DNA of 64,000 nucleotides from contig CAMTDV010000012.1 of assembly GCA_947069175.1 (NCBI GenBank), positions 39,960,341 through 40,024,340 on the forward strand, read 5' to 3'. This document shows, in pieces, positions 45,293 through 55,286 of this stretch (its first letter is position 1; the number at the start of each line of letters is the position of its first letter). The notes below the pieces were generated by a model. That model was not told where the DNA came from. It saw nothing but the letters and a program-made list of their open reading frames with translations, and did not search any database. Both the position numbers and the translations under genes were made by a program. Origin of the DNA: Scalesia atractyloides (lineage: Eukaryota > Streptophyta > Magnoliopsida > Asterales > Asteraceae).

Positions 45293-45477
45293 TATCTTAT
45301 TTTTATTTCATTATTTTTAATAAATTTTCAATTATAAATTTTGTATTCTAATATACTTATTAATTATGTACCGTTTAAAATTAATTTGAGCATTAGATAT
45401 GTAACGAAATTTTTAACTGGTTGTTCGGTTAATAAACGAAGCGGGTTTGGTTAACCCGGTTTTTTACGGATGTTACA

Positions 45478-46400
45478 CACTAGATGCCTGAGACTCCTCC
45501 TCTGTAAAGCAATTAAATCACAATCAGAATAAAAAACCCCATGATTTAAAGTTTCAGTTTTAACAACTTCTTCAGAAAAACCCTCGTCTCAAAAACCATG
45601 GACTGAACATAGTTCCAAACGTAAATATCATGTTTATCACATAAAGAAATATCTAAATTATTAACATCATTTGGATGTGGTTCATCATCCACTTCTGACC
45701 GCTCCTCAATTATTACTGACTCTACAAATATACTAAAATAATTAATAATATCTATAGAATCAAAAGTTTATGCATTTTCCTAAGATTCCTCTGATAGAGT
45801 TTTCATCGACTCCTTTTCATTTTCTAAATTTTCAACTAATTCATTTAAGCATTCTTGATTAATGTTTTTAATAAAACTCATGGGCTTTTGAAATCAGTAG
45901 GTCTAGCGTTCATTGGTTTAAAAGGTTCCCTTGGAATGTAATCACTTGGTTTGTCATACATTTTATCATAATTTTCTAGCTCTGGTTTAGTAACAGGCAT
46001 TCTAGAATAATCATGATTATATGCCGGAGGAACCTGCTTATAACCCAACCCTTTACCCTTGTTTTCCTTAAAAACCATTTGCACATTGCATAAATTACGA
46101 ACAGTGTTGCTAGAAGTATCAAACTTCTTTAAGTTCAACTCATTTTATTGATACTTTCTAGTGAGAAGGTCTAGCTCAGCTCCCACAGATTCACATTCCA
46201 TAGGTTTTTACATTTAATCTATTTTTGTAATTAAGGACCCAACATTTCTATTCAAGTGGGGCTGAGTTATGTCTTTCTTTAATGAGTCAATATTTTCATA
46301 GAAAATTTTACTGTTCTCTCGAAAACTGATGTACTTAGACATGGCACTGTTGTAATCTTTGATTAGAGCAAAGTTGTGTGCTCTCATCTATGCAATAATA
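45478..46400 (-). pseudogene. C2 gag C-terminal region, right copy
   Basis: Complement(45878..46138) is a clean frame with NLCNVQMVFKENKGKGLGYK and QVPPAY. KGLGY..VPP is the marker that closes the extended gag in Sirevirus-type copia elements. It is the better preserved of two copies (the other at about 35880-37626). The gap 46140-46400 has no clean frame. Confidence 0.7.
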
Positions 46401-48060
46401 TTTCAACAATGTTCGGAACATAAAGAGTGTTTACTGTTTTAGAGAGTCATTTTGGTTCCTTAGTTTGCGCCATTAAACATTGATGATTCACATCTGCAAC
46501 TTCAGATATCTTGATTTGTACTGCAGTATCCACCCAGCTGAAGCCATGTTGATCTTGAACCATTAATGCCTTTCCTGCTCTAGTGTTTTCTTGACTTGTT
46601 GAAGTGGAAGTTGAAGTTGAAGTTTGAGCATATGTAACAAGAAACATTGACCTTTCAAAATTCCTAGTAGCCACTGCCTAAGTAGCTTCATACCCCACTG
46701 GTGTTTTCTTGCAATTCGTTGCAAAGTGTCCCGGCTCATGGCATCTGTAGCATCTTAGATATTTTCTCAGGGATCTAGTGCGAATGTTCGACATTGGATG
46801 ACGACCATATCTTTTTGAAACTTTTTAGCACGAGATGCTGCCATAGCCAAGTTCCAGGATGCATCCAGCTCTTCTATATCTTCTTCCACCACCCGATTAA
46901 TCTCTATAGCAAGAACAGATGGGGGCAAGAGGTCACATGTGAGGAAAGCGTGCATGCTGTTAAGCATAGATGCTGCGAGAGCCAACTTTCTTCATTCTGT
47001 TTTGTCAAAAAAGAAAGGTTTTCTCTAGAGGGTGTGGATGGGACATTCTGAGATGATGGAGGGTTTACTAGACTAAAAATCACATTAGCGTGCTAAGGGT
47101 ATTGCTGAGCAGTAGTGGGTGTGGCTGAGTTGTTTAGGTGAGACAAGTCGTATGCATAGTTTGTCTTCTGAGCTTACAGCTAAGCTTGTGTTAACTGGAC
47201 TGAAAACAATGTTGGGATTACTTTGAGACATTAGGGCAGTGTTGGAACTGGTCATCCCGGCAGCAATCATTGAATGCGGTTTAGTTCTCTTTGTTGATTG
47301 TCAATCTCACATGACTTGATTGTAGCAATCAGCTCGGTAAGTGTGACTTCATTCACGTTTGTTGTACGCTTTATCATCAAGACATCAACATCCTAGCTTT
47401 TTGGCACTGAGTTTAGAAGTTGGCGATTCATCCCCATGTTAGTGATAGTGATGCCAACACTTATTTGTGAGACTAGTTTGACGAATCTTCTGATTTAGTT
47501 CTTAACAGTCTCCCCGTAAATGTGATTGAACGAACTGAACTGCTGATTCAACATTTTACCGTGCTGGCCTTCATGTTAGTGTTTCCTTCAAACAGATTTT
47601 TAAGCACATCCCAAACCTCCTTCGAATTCATGTAATTTCTGAACATCGATTGAGATATCTAGACCAAGAGTCAAAGTTAGATTTGCCATTGCCTTATCAT
47701 CTTCGTCTTTGATTCTCCTATCATTGTCCGTCCATAGATTTTTAGTTTTAGGAATATGAGTTAGAGGATCATCTTTATAGCGTACATAATGGTACAAGGA
47801 CCATCCTGAATAAATCTCTAGACCGAAGGTTCCTTTGCCTTATAAGACTGCTCAAAACGCCAAGTCCACTCAAAGTAGTCGTCTCCATACAGTAACCTCG
47901 GAATTTTGGTAGATGTGCCATAATCTAATCGAGTTCCTGATGTAATGCTAGAATCTGAGACTGGATGGCAGCTAAGGTAGCGTTGGCAAGATCCACAGCA
48001 GTCAAAACACCATTCGGGTTCGTAACTTTTAAGTTTACCGAATAGGAATTAAGTAATTTT
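46401..48060 (-). pseudogene. C2 gag core and zinc knuckle, broken
   Basis: Complement(47600..47797) reads MYHYVRYKDDPLTHIPKT then DDKAMANLTLTLG, resembling the UBN2-type copia gag core. Complement(46767..46985) has AIEINRVVEEDIEELDASWN. The knuckle CYRCHEPGHFATNC at complement(46711..46752) has all four ligands, followed by a Ser/Thr-rich stretch (complement(46447..46674)). Frameshifts near 46760, 47000 and 47590 break it. Confidence 0.72.
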
Positions 48061-48325
48061 AAAAATAAAAATGAACAGCCAAAATAGTCCAATCAAAAAG
48101 TTCCACTCGAAACAGTAGTCTATCCGGAATGCAAGTGAGATCAATTCGAAACAGTAGATTTATCCGAAACGATCCGAGATCAGTGAGTTTATCCGGAAAT
48201 GCTATGCAATTGATCCGAAATACGAACATAACCTTTAAATATCACTGAAACAGCAGCAGACCACAACAGTAACGATCCGAATCAGTGTGATATCGGATCT
48301 GTGCTTTGAAACATGTTCAACAGGA
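48061..48325 (-). other. C2 leader with ATCCGA words
   Basis: Between PBS and gag there are about seven TATCCG(A/G)AA or GATCCGA words in about 200 bp, similar to those upstream of the C2 accessory ORF. Confidence 0.6.
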
Positions 48326-48337
48326 CTTTGATACCAA
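48326..48337 (-). promoter_or_regulatory. C2 primer-binding site
   Basis: TTGGTATCAAAG on the minus strand, one base after the LTR end, is an initiator-tRNA-Met type PBS with one change. Confidence 0.82.
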
Positions 48338-48338
48338 T

Positions 48339-48666
48339 TGTAAGTCCTGAAAAATAGATTAATAATACCACACTAAGCTTGTTTGATAGCGGAATCACAC
48401 AAACAAGCTATAGATTCCAGATAGAAGAAATAAGATGAAATAGAATAGATTAATGAATAACTTGCATACAAATTGGAATTTCTCTAATACAAGCTAATAG
48501 AGAACCACCAAAAAGCCACTAATCCCTAAACATTATTTACTATTTATAGCAAGGGATTAGTCCACCATACCCCAAATCCTAGGCCCATTAGCCTTCCCAA
48601 GCCCTAAACAATACAAGCTAGCCCAAAGATACTAATGACTAATGCATAAACCTTAAGGTCTTAACA
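48339..48666 (-). repeat. C2 5' LTR
   Basis: The 328-bp LTR reads TGTTAAGACC..AGGACTTACA on the minus strand. It is short compared with the other LTRs in this window. It lacks the LINE found in its partner. Confidence 0.88.
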
Positions 48667-50090
48667 CTTATACTTCTAAAGCCAAAAAGGTGAGACAAGA
48701 AGCAATTGAAAGAAAATAAGAGAGGCCTAAGAAAAGCTAATGGAATGTTGATTGTGCTAGAGATCATAGAACAAAAAAGAATCAAGAGAACCAAGGCTCC
48801 TAAACAGAGATCCCTCAAAGCGTTGTTTCAACAAAACCTACAACCACCCAAACCACTGTTTCCTCATCCCAAATATCTATTGGCACTACAAAAGTGATAA
48901 TAGATGTTAGCCTATACTTCCACCAACATAAAAGACTCCTAAAGGTCTTGTCATCAAAAGAAAACTACCCAAAAACAATCCCATTACCACCAACAAAAAC
49001 ACCCATACCTCAAACTAGATCCAGAAGAGCCAAATTCGTTCTCCAAGATGATGATAAAAAAAACCTAATCCATCACCCATTAAAATCACTACTACCAAAC
49101 ATTACTAAACCACACATCATTCCATCAACCATCACAATCATAACCATATATTCACACTCACTGGAATTAGAGAATGTATCACAGGAGATGCAGTCTTTCT
49201 ATTCCACAGAAGACCCAGAACAACTCACCTTCCCATCTTTGTGCAATATTCCAAAGCCTGCAAATGTGAAAGAATATATGGAGCTAAAGCATAAACAAGA
49301 AGAAGAGATTGTAGTAGAAAGAAGGAAATGGAATGGTGATAAGGAGGCTCAAGAAATTCTTTCTGAAGAGTTGAGTACAGTGAACATATTAAAAGATTTT
49401 GCCGAGAATGTTAGCAAAAAGGCTTCACAAGATCTTGTAAGTGATCCTAATCTCAAAAGAGCTTTAAGAGAAGATTACATGGAGTATATAATGAAGGACA
49501 AGCCTTATAAAGAAACAAGAGTCAAAAGCAAAAGATCCATCGGTCCCAAAAAGGCCAAATTAGAAGAAGTAGACTTCCTTATTAGTTCTCTGATTGATCC
49601 TTCACAACTTCCCACTACAAAGGATATCTCTTCGGGCTGTTAAAAGCTACCTTAAAAGGCAAAAAGAGATGTCTTAGAAGACATGAAGATGTATGAAGAT
49701 TAAATAAGGAAGAAAGGGATCATAAATGAATTGTAATATGGGTATCCAGATGTAAAACTAGAAGAAGTGTTTGGTTGAGTCTTGGGAAAACAATTTCCCT
49801 CAACTCATGAAATAACATCTACCCCAAAAATCCACCCAACTCCAAAATTTTAAAATAGGCATCTAATAGGAGAAGCCATGAAGTTGAAAATAGTAAGAGC
49901 TAATGGAAAAGTGAAAGATTTCAACGAAAAGGCATTAGGCTTAAGGATGAAGATCTGCAAGACCTAATAAGTCTATGACTTGAAAGGGATCTAGATGATC
50001 TCTCTCTAAAAAAAGTTTGAGCTTCAGATCAAAGCCAAACTACAGAGAAGTTCATGAAGAACAAAGTTGATCTAATAAACATATATTTTG
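48667..50090 (+). pseudogene. O1 accessory ORF, C-terminal part (copy ii continued)
   Basis: The frame resumes after C2 (SKAKKVRQEAIERK) and has one long clean stretch, 48894-49643. Its first part is basic and Thr/Pro/Ile-rich. Its second part is a charged helix (EYMELKHKQEEEIVVERRKW, then ILKDFAENVSKKASQDL and KRALREDYMEYIMKDKPYKE) ending VDFLISSLIDPSQL. The heptad-like charge pattern suggests a coiled coil. Beyond 49643 the reading is fragmentary. No transmembrane segment is visible. Its place directly before the polypurine tract is the normal 3' ORF slot. Confidence 0.62.
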
Positions 50091-50100
50091 GCATCATTAT

Positions 50101-50114
50101 TTTAGGGGGAGTTT
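50101..50114 (+). promoter_or_regulatory. O1 polypurine tract
   Basis: TTTAGGGGGAG stands just before the 3' LTR start. Confidence 0.72.
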
Positions 50115-51050
50115 TTTTAGACCTACAAAAGAGTAGATGATATTCAAAAGCCAAAGCATAACCTACTAATCAAGAAATAAACAATAGATGAAATATTCTC
50201 CTCCCAAAGATAGTGAATCATGAACACTAATCCGAACATCTATTGAAGACATGCTTTCTATTCAAGCCTTGGAACCACTTTTGAAGAAGAACCAAGCTTT
50301 GATCAAATGGCCAAGCCCTGTTGAAGCAAAGATCTGTTCAAGAAAACCAAATGTGACAAATGGCAAATAACTAGTAATTCCGTACAATCTAATCACTACT
50401 TTTAGTACATAATCTCAAGCATTATATCATAATTTGATTACGTAACAGAGTCATACGTCATATGATAAGCGTAGGACAAGTGAATCGTGCCATAACATAT
50501 ATTGGTTTCTGTTACGACGTGAAACAAATCAAACTATGCCCTAAAAGTGTTGGTAGAAAGTGTTGGGAGCAATATTCGCAGTTGCACTATCATGTTAGCA
50601 AACTCGCTAAAACAAAACTGAACAATGAATAATGGCATGCTAATGTCATAAATGAGTCCATATATATACTTGAAAACACCAATGTGGGAACAAATCTTGC
50701 AATTATACATAACTTTCCGGTACAATGCCTAGATTACAAAATTGTCCGCTTCGACTAAAAAGGTGACAATTTCAATTCATCCGCACCATTAGTTTGGTAT
50801 TTTCTAGATTTCAGAATTATAACAGAACAATGATTAACACCCTAAACCCTAATTTCACTAATGATGCAAGAAAAATCCCTAATCCTCATACTTAAGTTTA
50901 ATCACATAAATATCTTACAATTTAACACATGTTGAAAATAATTTACACTTAAACCCCCCCTCCCCATGTGAGCCCCCACACTTGATTTGTGTTGAAATTG
51001 TAAGATTATAAGTATGGTGTAAGATTTATGTGTAAACTTTGAAAGATAGA

Positions 51051-51091
51051 AATATATATATATATATTATATATATATATATATTATATAT
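51051..51091. repeat. AT-rich dinucleotide run
   Basis: TA repeats with two single-base breaks inside the G3 solo LTR. The corresponding place near 56450 in the other LTR has only a short ATATATATAA word, which could be a TATA box. Confidence 0.85.
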
Positions 51092-51950
51092 TAAAACAAG
51101 CCTCCCTTTCTCTCTCTTACCCCACGGCTCAAACCCACCACCACAAACCAGCACATTTTCACCACTAAACACCTCATTTTATACACTTTAAAGCCACTAC
51201 AAGATCATCCAAGGTGCTTGCAAGGATGGAAGATCACTAGGGCTTTCTTAGAGCTTCATCTTCTTCCTAAATCTTCATAATCTTGTGCAAACATTTTAAG
51301 ATAAATTTCTTCACATTTAAGTTTCTTATAATGTCTAGTTTAAGAAAGTACAAGTTGATCGTCTTGAAAGTAAAGAAAATACAACTTAAAAACCATAAAC
51401 CTTACCTTAATAATAACATTAAACAAAGCTTATTATGTGTTTATTATGTGCTTTAGTGTTAACTAGTTAGCATGATTTTGTTGATTATGATAAAGTAAGG
51501 TGTTTAAAGTAGATGATCTTGTATGTATAACAATATAAATTATGATTTAAACATGGTGATGTTTAAATCTAAACAAGAACATCAACCTCATGATCCATGA
51601 AGATTAGTACAACTTAAAAATGATTTATTACACATGTGTGATCTTTATGAGAAATACACACATGAATAAAGTCATAATCATATTAAAAAGTGTAGTAAAC
51701 AAAGGAGATTAAAGTGGAAACAATGATTTGAAGGTGTAACTAAAAATGGTGACTTAAAGGTTCTAATAAATATACAAAAATCTCATTATTTATAAGAAAA
51801 GTAGTGAAAATTTATTTACAAGGATCATGGAAGATGAGGGTGCATAAGTTGTAAATAAAGCATGATAAAGTGGTATGTAATCTTGAGTTGATAATTGATC
51901 TTGATTATGGGTTTAAACATGGTTTAAATACGTTTTTTAAACGTTGAAAA

Positions 51951-51977
51951 CGCCATAGTTTAGGGTAAACTATGGCG
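51951..51977. repeat. Perfect 12-bp hairpin in the G3 solo LTR
   Basis: CGCCATAGTTTA and TAAACTATGGCG with loop GGG. The partner LTR keeps an 11-bp version at 57281-57307. Confidence 0.9.
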
Positions 51978-52711
51978 AAATTTTAAAAAAAAAATCTAAT
52001 CGCGATTAAAGTGTGATTAACGGGGTGATAACGGGACTAACCGCGATTAGTGACCTAAACTGTTATTAAGGAAGTTCTAATGGCAAGGGTGAAACCCTAA
52101 CTATCTAAGAGTTTAAACAAGTGTGTATATGCATATATATTTTATATATTTACAAGTTAAAAATAAAAGTATTTATTACATATATATACTTGTGGGAATA
52201 AAAACATATATATGCATATTTTGTCACCAAAAGTTATGTGTAAATACATGTGTATGTATCTAGAAGTTTAGGGTATATACCAAAAAATACCCAACTTATA
52301 CAAATACTTCAAACACTTGAAGGATTACCAAGTGTAGATAACACAAAGCACATACACTTTTACAATATGTCAAAACAACGATATGATGAACGGAGTAATG
52401 CGGACAATGGGCGAATGTACTTAATACACCGTTGCGTCGTCGACCAATGTACAAATCACCAACACCAAGTGTTACTACGAAGACGGGCGATTTTCGACGC
52501 GAGAAAGTATATATTAAACGAAAATGACGTCATGTCTAAAATACTATATTTTAGACACTTAACGTATAAATATGTCAAGATATCAAAATCCGGAAAGTTA
52601 AAAATGTATAAGAGCTTACTAAGTGGTTTTATAAAGTATATGAATATACTTAAAAAGACAATACTTAGTAAAATATATAAGTGTAAGACTTATAAATATT
52701 TGGACTCTTGA

Positions 52712-52966
52712 AAATAAATTTGGCTAGGCCCATTATATAAAAGACATGGGCAAGGCCTAACTACACAAAAGACATAAAATACATGGGCTAGGCCCAAACA
52801 TATAATTTCATGGGCTAGGCCCAAACATATAATTTCGTGGGCTAGGCCCAATCACTTAAAGAACATGGGCTAGGTCCAATCACATAAAACATGGGCTAGG
52901 CCCAATGACATAAGTTACATGGGCTAGGCCCAACGACATACATGACATGGGCTAGGCCCAATGACA
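52712..52966 (+). repeat. Minisatellite, 9 units of about 26-28 bp
   Basis: The unit core is ATGGGCTAGGCCCAA followed by a variable A/T/C-rich tail. Seven cores are nearly identical; the first two are longer and more diverged. The core GGGCTAGGCCC is itself nearly palindromic. The other G3 LTR lacks the whole array. Confidence 0.92.
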
Positions 52967-53026
52967 CCCGTGCAAGGCACGAGGACATGTGAAGGGTGGG
53001 GCCCGTTCATACACGATCTAAGAATG

Positions 53027-53028
<2 letters not shown>

Positions 53029-53062
<34 letters not shown>
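53029..53062. repeat. TA dinucleotide microsatellite
   Basis: An uninterrupted TA run shortly after the minisatellite. Confidence 0.92.
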
Positions 53063-53064
<2 letters not shown>

Positions 53065-54594
53065 AAAAATATATGTATAAAAATATAAATCGAACAAGCG
53101 AACTACCAACACTATAATAAATTAAAGTTGTTCTAGTGTGATAAATATATACACAACTAGAATTCAAGATGAACAACTGGTACGAGGTCCAACGAGACCT
53201 AGGTGTCTAATGAAGTTAATACACATGTAGGTTACACACGTGTACGAACACCCTAATTCGATAATCACCACTTACGGAATGCAAAACTGTGAGTTCATGT
53301 CCCTCCTTTCAATTATTTCAAAGTTTTGTTTGAAAACTATCAAGGGGAAATACATGTCATAACAAACGGTATGTTAGCTATGGGTTAGATGATAACACGA
53401 TCAATGTGCGTAAGTAGGATGATTACAAGAGTAACCATTAATCACTTAGTGACCAAGGTGCAAAAGGTATAGATCTATCGAGTTTGAGACGTGCTCCACT
53501 CCTAGTTTGTTAATCCTTTAGGAGTGTTTTTGTGATCTGAATTGATGTCAAGAGTTGTCTTGGTTTGGTTACTTACTTATTGCACATATGTCATGGTGCA
53601 AGCTACACAATGATAGATCCTTAAACTCCATGAATGCTAATAACATACTCAGATTTCATTACTGGATTAAAAGCATGACATTTTATGAGAAAACAATAAC
53701 TACATGAACTCGCCAACTTTATGTTGACTTTTTAAAATTACATGTATTTCCAGACACAAGACTTGAGCTGGTGATGCACTTCGGGATATGGGAAATGACA
53801 TGACAAGGAATGCCACTTTGGAGGATTTGTCTCTTATATCTCAACCTCGTATGGGTATATAGGAGTCAAAACCTCATTATGCATTTACGATGAAAATAAT
53901 ATTTTCTTTTGAAGTAATGTATGTCAAACTGTGACATTGATGAGAAAGTGAAAACTATGAAATTATTTTGGTAACTTATAAATGTTGGAATGAAATACTT
54001 ATATCAGTATGGCATCGTTGTTGGTTTATATTTGCTTACTTGATTGGATGTAATGATTACCTCATAGTCACACGCTTGTGCTTCGGCTACGACCAGGGTG
54101 TGACACCAAACATCTATTTTGGCCAAACAGATGTTTGGAACAACACAACAATGGTTTGAAGATCAGAGGTTCCATCAATACAACAATACTTGCGTTGTAA
54201 CATACTTTTCATGTAATAGACTAGATGTTAGATCTCCACAGATGTTTGCAAACATATGTGGATCTTTTCTGTTAGGAATGTTAGATGTCACTATCAGTGT
54301 GATGTCAACTAATTGCAAACAGACCTTTTATACTTAGTATTAATAGATCCCACCTGTTAGAGATCTATTAATCACATTATCCCATTCTCTTTTGTACGAA
54401 CAATTTTTGTGAGTGAACAGGCTGAGGGGGAGATTGTATAATCATTATACTGTAACTTTAATATGTGGATTTTAATAGAAAATAGTTTCTAATATATCTT
54501 CCTGCTTGTGTGTTTATAATCTTGCACTTCAATTTATAAATTCTATGATCTTTACTTGTTTAAATACACAAGTATAACAAACTCAGATCCTACA

Positions 54595-54599
54595 GTCAA
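54595..54599. repeat. O1 target-site duplication, right copy
   Basis: GTCAA after the LTR end CCTACA, equal to 14916-14920. Confidence 0.82.
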
Positions 54600-54830
54600 C
54601 AATGGCATAATACACTTGCACTTAATTAGAAAAAGGTTGCACTACTAACAAGAAGCGTAGCATAGTTTTTCAAAGTTATGCATGGGTCCTTTAGTCGCAA
54701 CTAGGTTACTCCTCAGTTATGGTATATTTAATGATTAAAACCAAAAACAAAATAAATGTATACATTTTCTTCTTGCAATACACGTCTACGTTTAACATTA
54801 AGAAACTCTACATATTTATTTTGTATATTG
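54600..54830 (+). repeat. 1.1-kb tandem repeat, continuation after O1
   Basis: It matches 4048-4136 joined to 12655-12830 and unit B at about 13736-13910. Homology is lost near 54830. Confidence 0.75.
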
Positions 54831-55286
54831 AATTACAAGTTTTGTCTTTTATCTATATATCAAATTTCAGGCGGCGTTCTTCATCTATAAAGTTATTTAT
54901 GTACTTAATGAATTCAAATGCTACGTGTTATGTGCTTTAGCCCTAACCCATTTTATTTTTTTAGTTGAATTCAATCATGTGACTTGCACATGTGGGTAAA
55001 TCAATCATCTCACTCACCCTCCCCATTTTCCCCTAATTTATACCCATTTCTCTATTCCTTCTTCTAAAAGAAACGACACCACACTCACACTTTCTTTGGG
55101 CCGCCCTGTCTATTTCGACAACTACAAAAATGTGGGTGGATGGCGATGATGTTATGGGTGGAGATAATGGCCTGTATTGACAAAGGTAGCCGCCATCCGT
55201 CGGAATCTAACCAGAAACCATACGAAAGAGATAATGGTTTGCACTGACCATGAACAAGAAGTCAACCCAAATGATCTCAACAAAGA
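54831..55286. other. Unassigned spacer before G3
   Basis: About 0.45 kb with CT-rich and promoter-like stretches (CCCCTAATTTATACCC near 55032) but no ORF or repeat that I can match within the window. It may be original host sequence or the edge of another element. Confidence 0.4.

Larger units (their letters stand above)
37627..45477 (-). mobile_element. G1: Ty3/gypsy chromovirus-like element lacking protease-RT-RNase H
   Basis: The 5' LTR is 42777-45477, the PBS 42762-42774, gag about 40592-41960, integrase about 38530-40013, and a truncated 3' LTR 37627-38515. The internal part is only about 4.3 kb because a 0.58-kb non-coding stretch (40014-40591) replaces protease, RT and RNase H. The shared part of the two LTRs is about 98% alike by eye, so this insertion looks young despite lacking RT. 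The 3' LTR is cut at its left end where it meets C2 gag, so no target duplication can be compared; the right flank begins CACTA. Confidence 0.85.
42777..45477 (-). repeat. G1 5' LTR, complete
   Basis: The 2701-bp LTR starts TGTAACATCC and ends GGGGTGTGACA on the minus strand. It carries modules T4 (antisense), then T3, T2 and T1 (sense) in the direction of transcription. Near 43260-43440 a GC-richer block has duplicated TTCACGCTCATAATGTAATGGGGAAC words. Confidence 0.88.
21476..48666 (-). mobile_element. C2: Ty1/copia element with pol, nested inside O1
   Basis: The LTRs are 21476-22499 (3' LTR, enlarged by a LINE insert) and 48339-48666 (5' LTR). The target duplication CTTAT is present on both sides (21471-21475, 48667-48671). 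On the minus strand the order is PBS, gag, protease, integrase, RT, RNase H, accessory ORF, polypurine tract: standard copia order plus the accessory ORF. RT carries YVDD. Four later insertions lie inside it: the G1 element, the G2 solo LTR, the G1-family solo LTR and a LINE tail. Two diverged copies of the gag C-terminal region lie on either side of G1. All frames are broken. Confidence 0.87.
50352..54105 (+). mobile_element. Solo LTR of the G3 gypsy family
   Basis: The 3754-bp sequence starts TGTGACAAATGG and ends GGGTGTGACA, aligning with the G3 5' LTR (55287-58505). Both sides carry CCAAA (50347-50351, 54106-54110), a clean 5-bp duplication. The intact O1 5' LTR gives the empty site. It is longer than the other copy mainly because of a minisatellite and the neighbouring stretch at about 52100-53000. 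No internal region remains. Confidence 0.9.
14921..54594 (+). mobile_element. O1: outer Ty1/copia-type element (pol-less) with nested insertions
   Basis: LTRs at 14921-15616 and 50115-54594 (the latter split by a solo LTR) and GTCAA on both outer sides (14916-14920, 54595-54599) define the element. The uninterrupted target is visible in the first tandem unit at 4045-4060 (..ACATGTCAACTATGGC..). Inside, on the plus strand, are gag (15781-18400), a non-coding gap, and an accessory ORF (19536-21470 continuing at 48667-50090). No protease, integrase or RT is found between gag and accessory ORF. O1 is therefore a non-autonomous gag-plus-accessory element. C2 and the insertions within it separate the two halves of the accessory ORF. 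Confidence 0.87.
50115..54594 (+). repeat. O1 3' LTR, split by a G3 solo LTR
   Basis: Positions 50115-50351 and 54106-54594 together match 14921-15616. The inserted block 50352-54105 sits at the edge of the long palindrome. The first bases read TTTTAG where the 5' LTR reads TGATGG, so the exact start is inferred from alignment. Confidence 0.82.

Noticed and set aside
48894..49643. Host gene encoding a 249-residue protein
   Set aside because: It is the C-terminal part of the O1 accessory ORF, bounded by C2 on one side and the O1 polypurine tract and LTR on the other.
52712..52966. CRISPR-like array
   Set aside because: Units are contiguous with short variable tails, lie in a plant retroelement LTR, and have no cas genes; it is a minisatellite.
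54831..55286. Promoter or first exon of a host gene
   Set aside because: CT-rich and TATA-like words are present, but no ORF or splice signals follow before the G3 LTR begins, so there is not enough to call.
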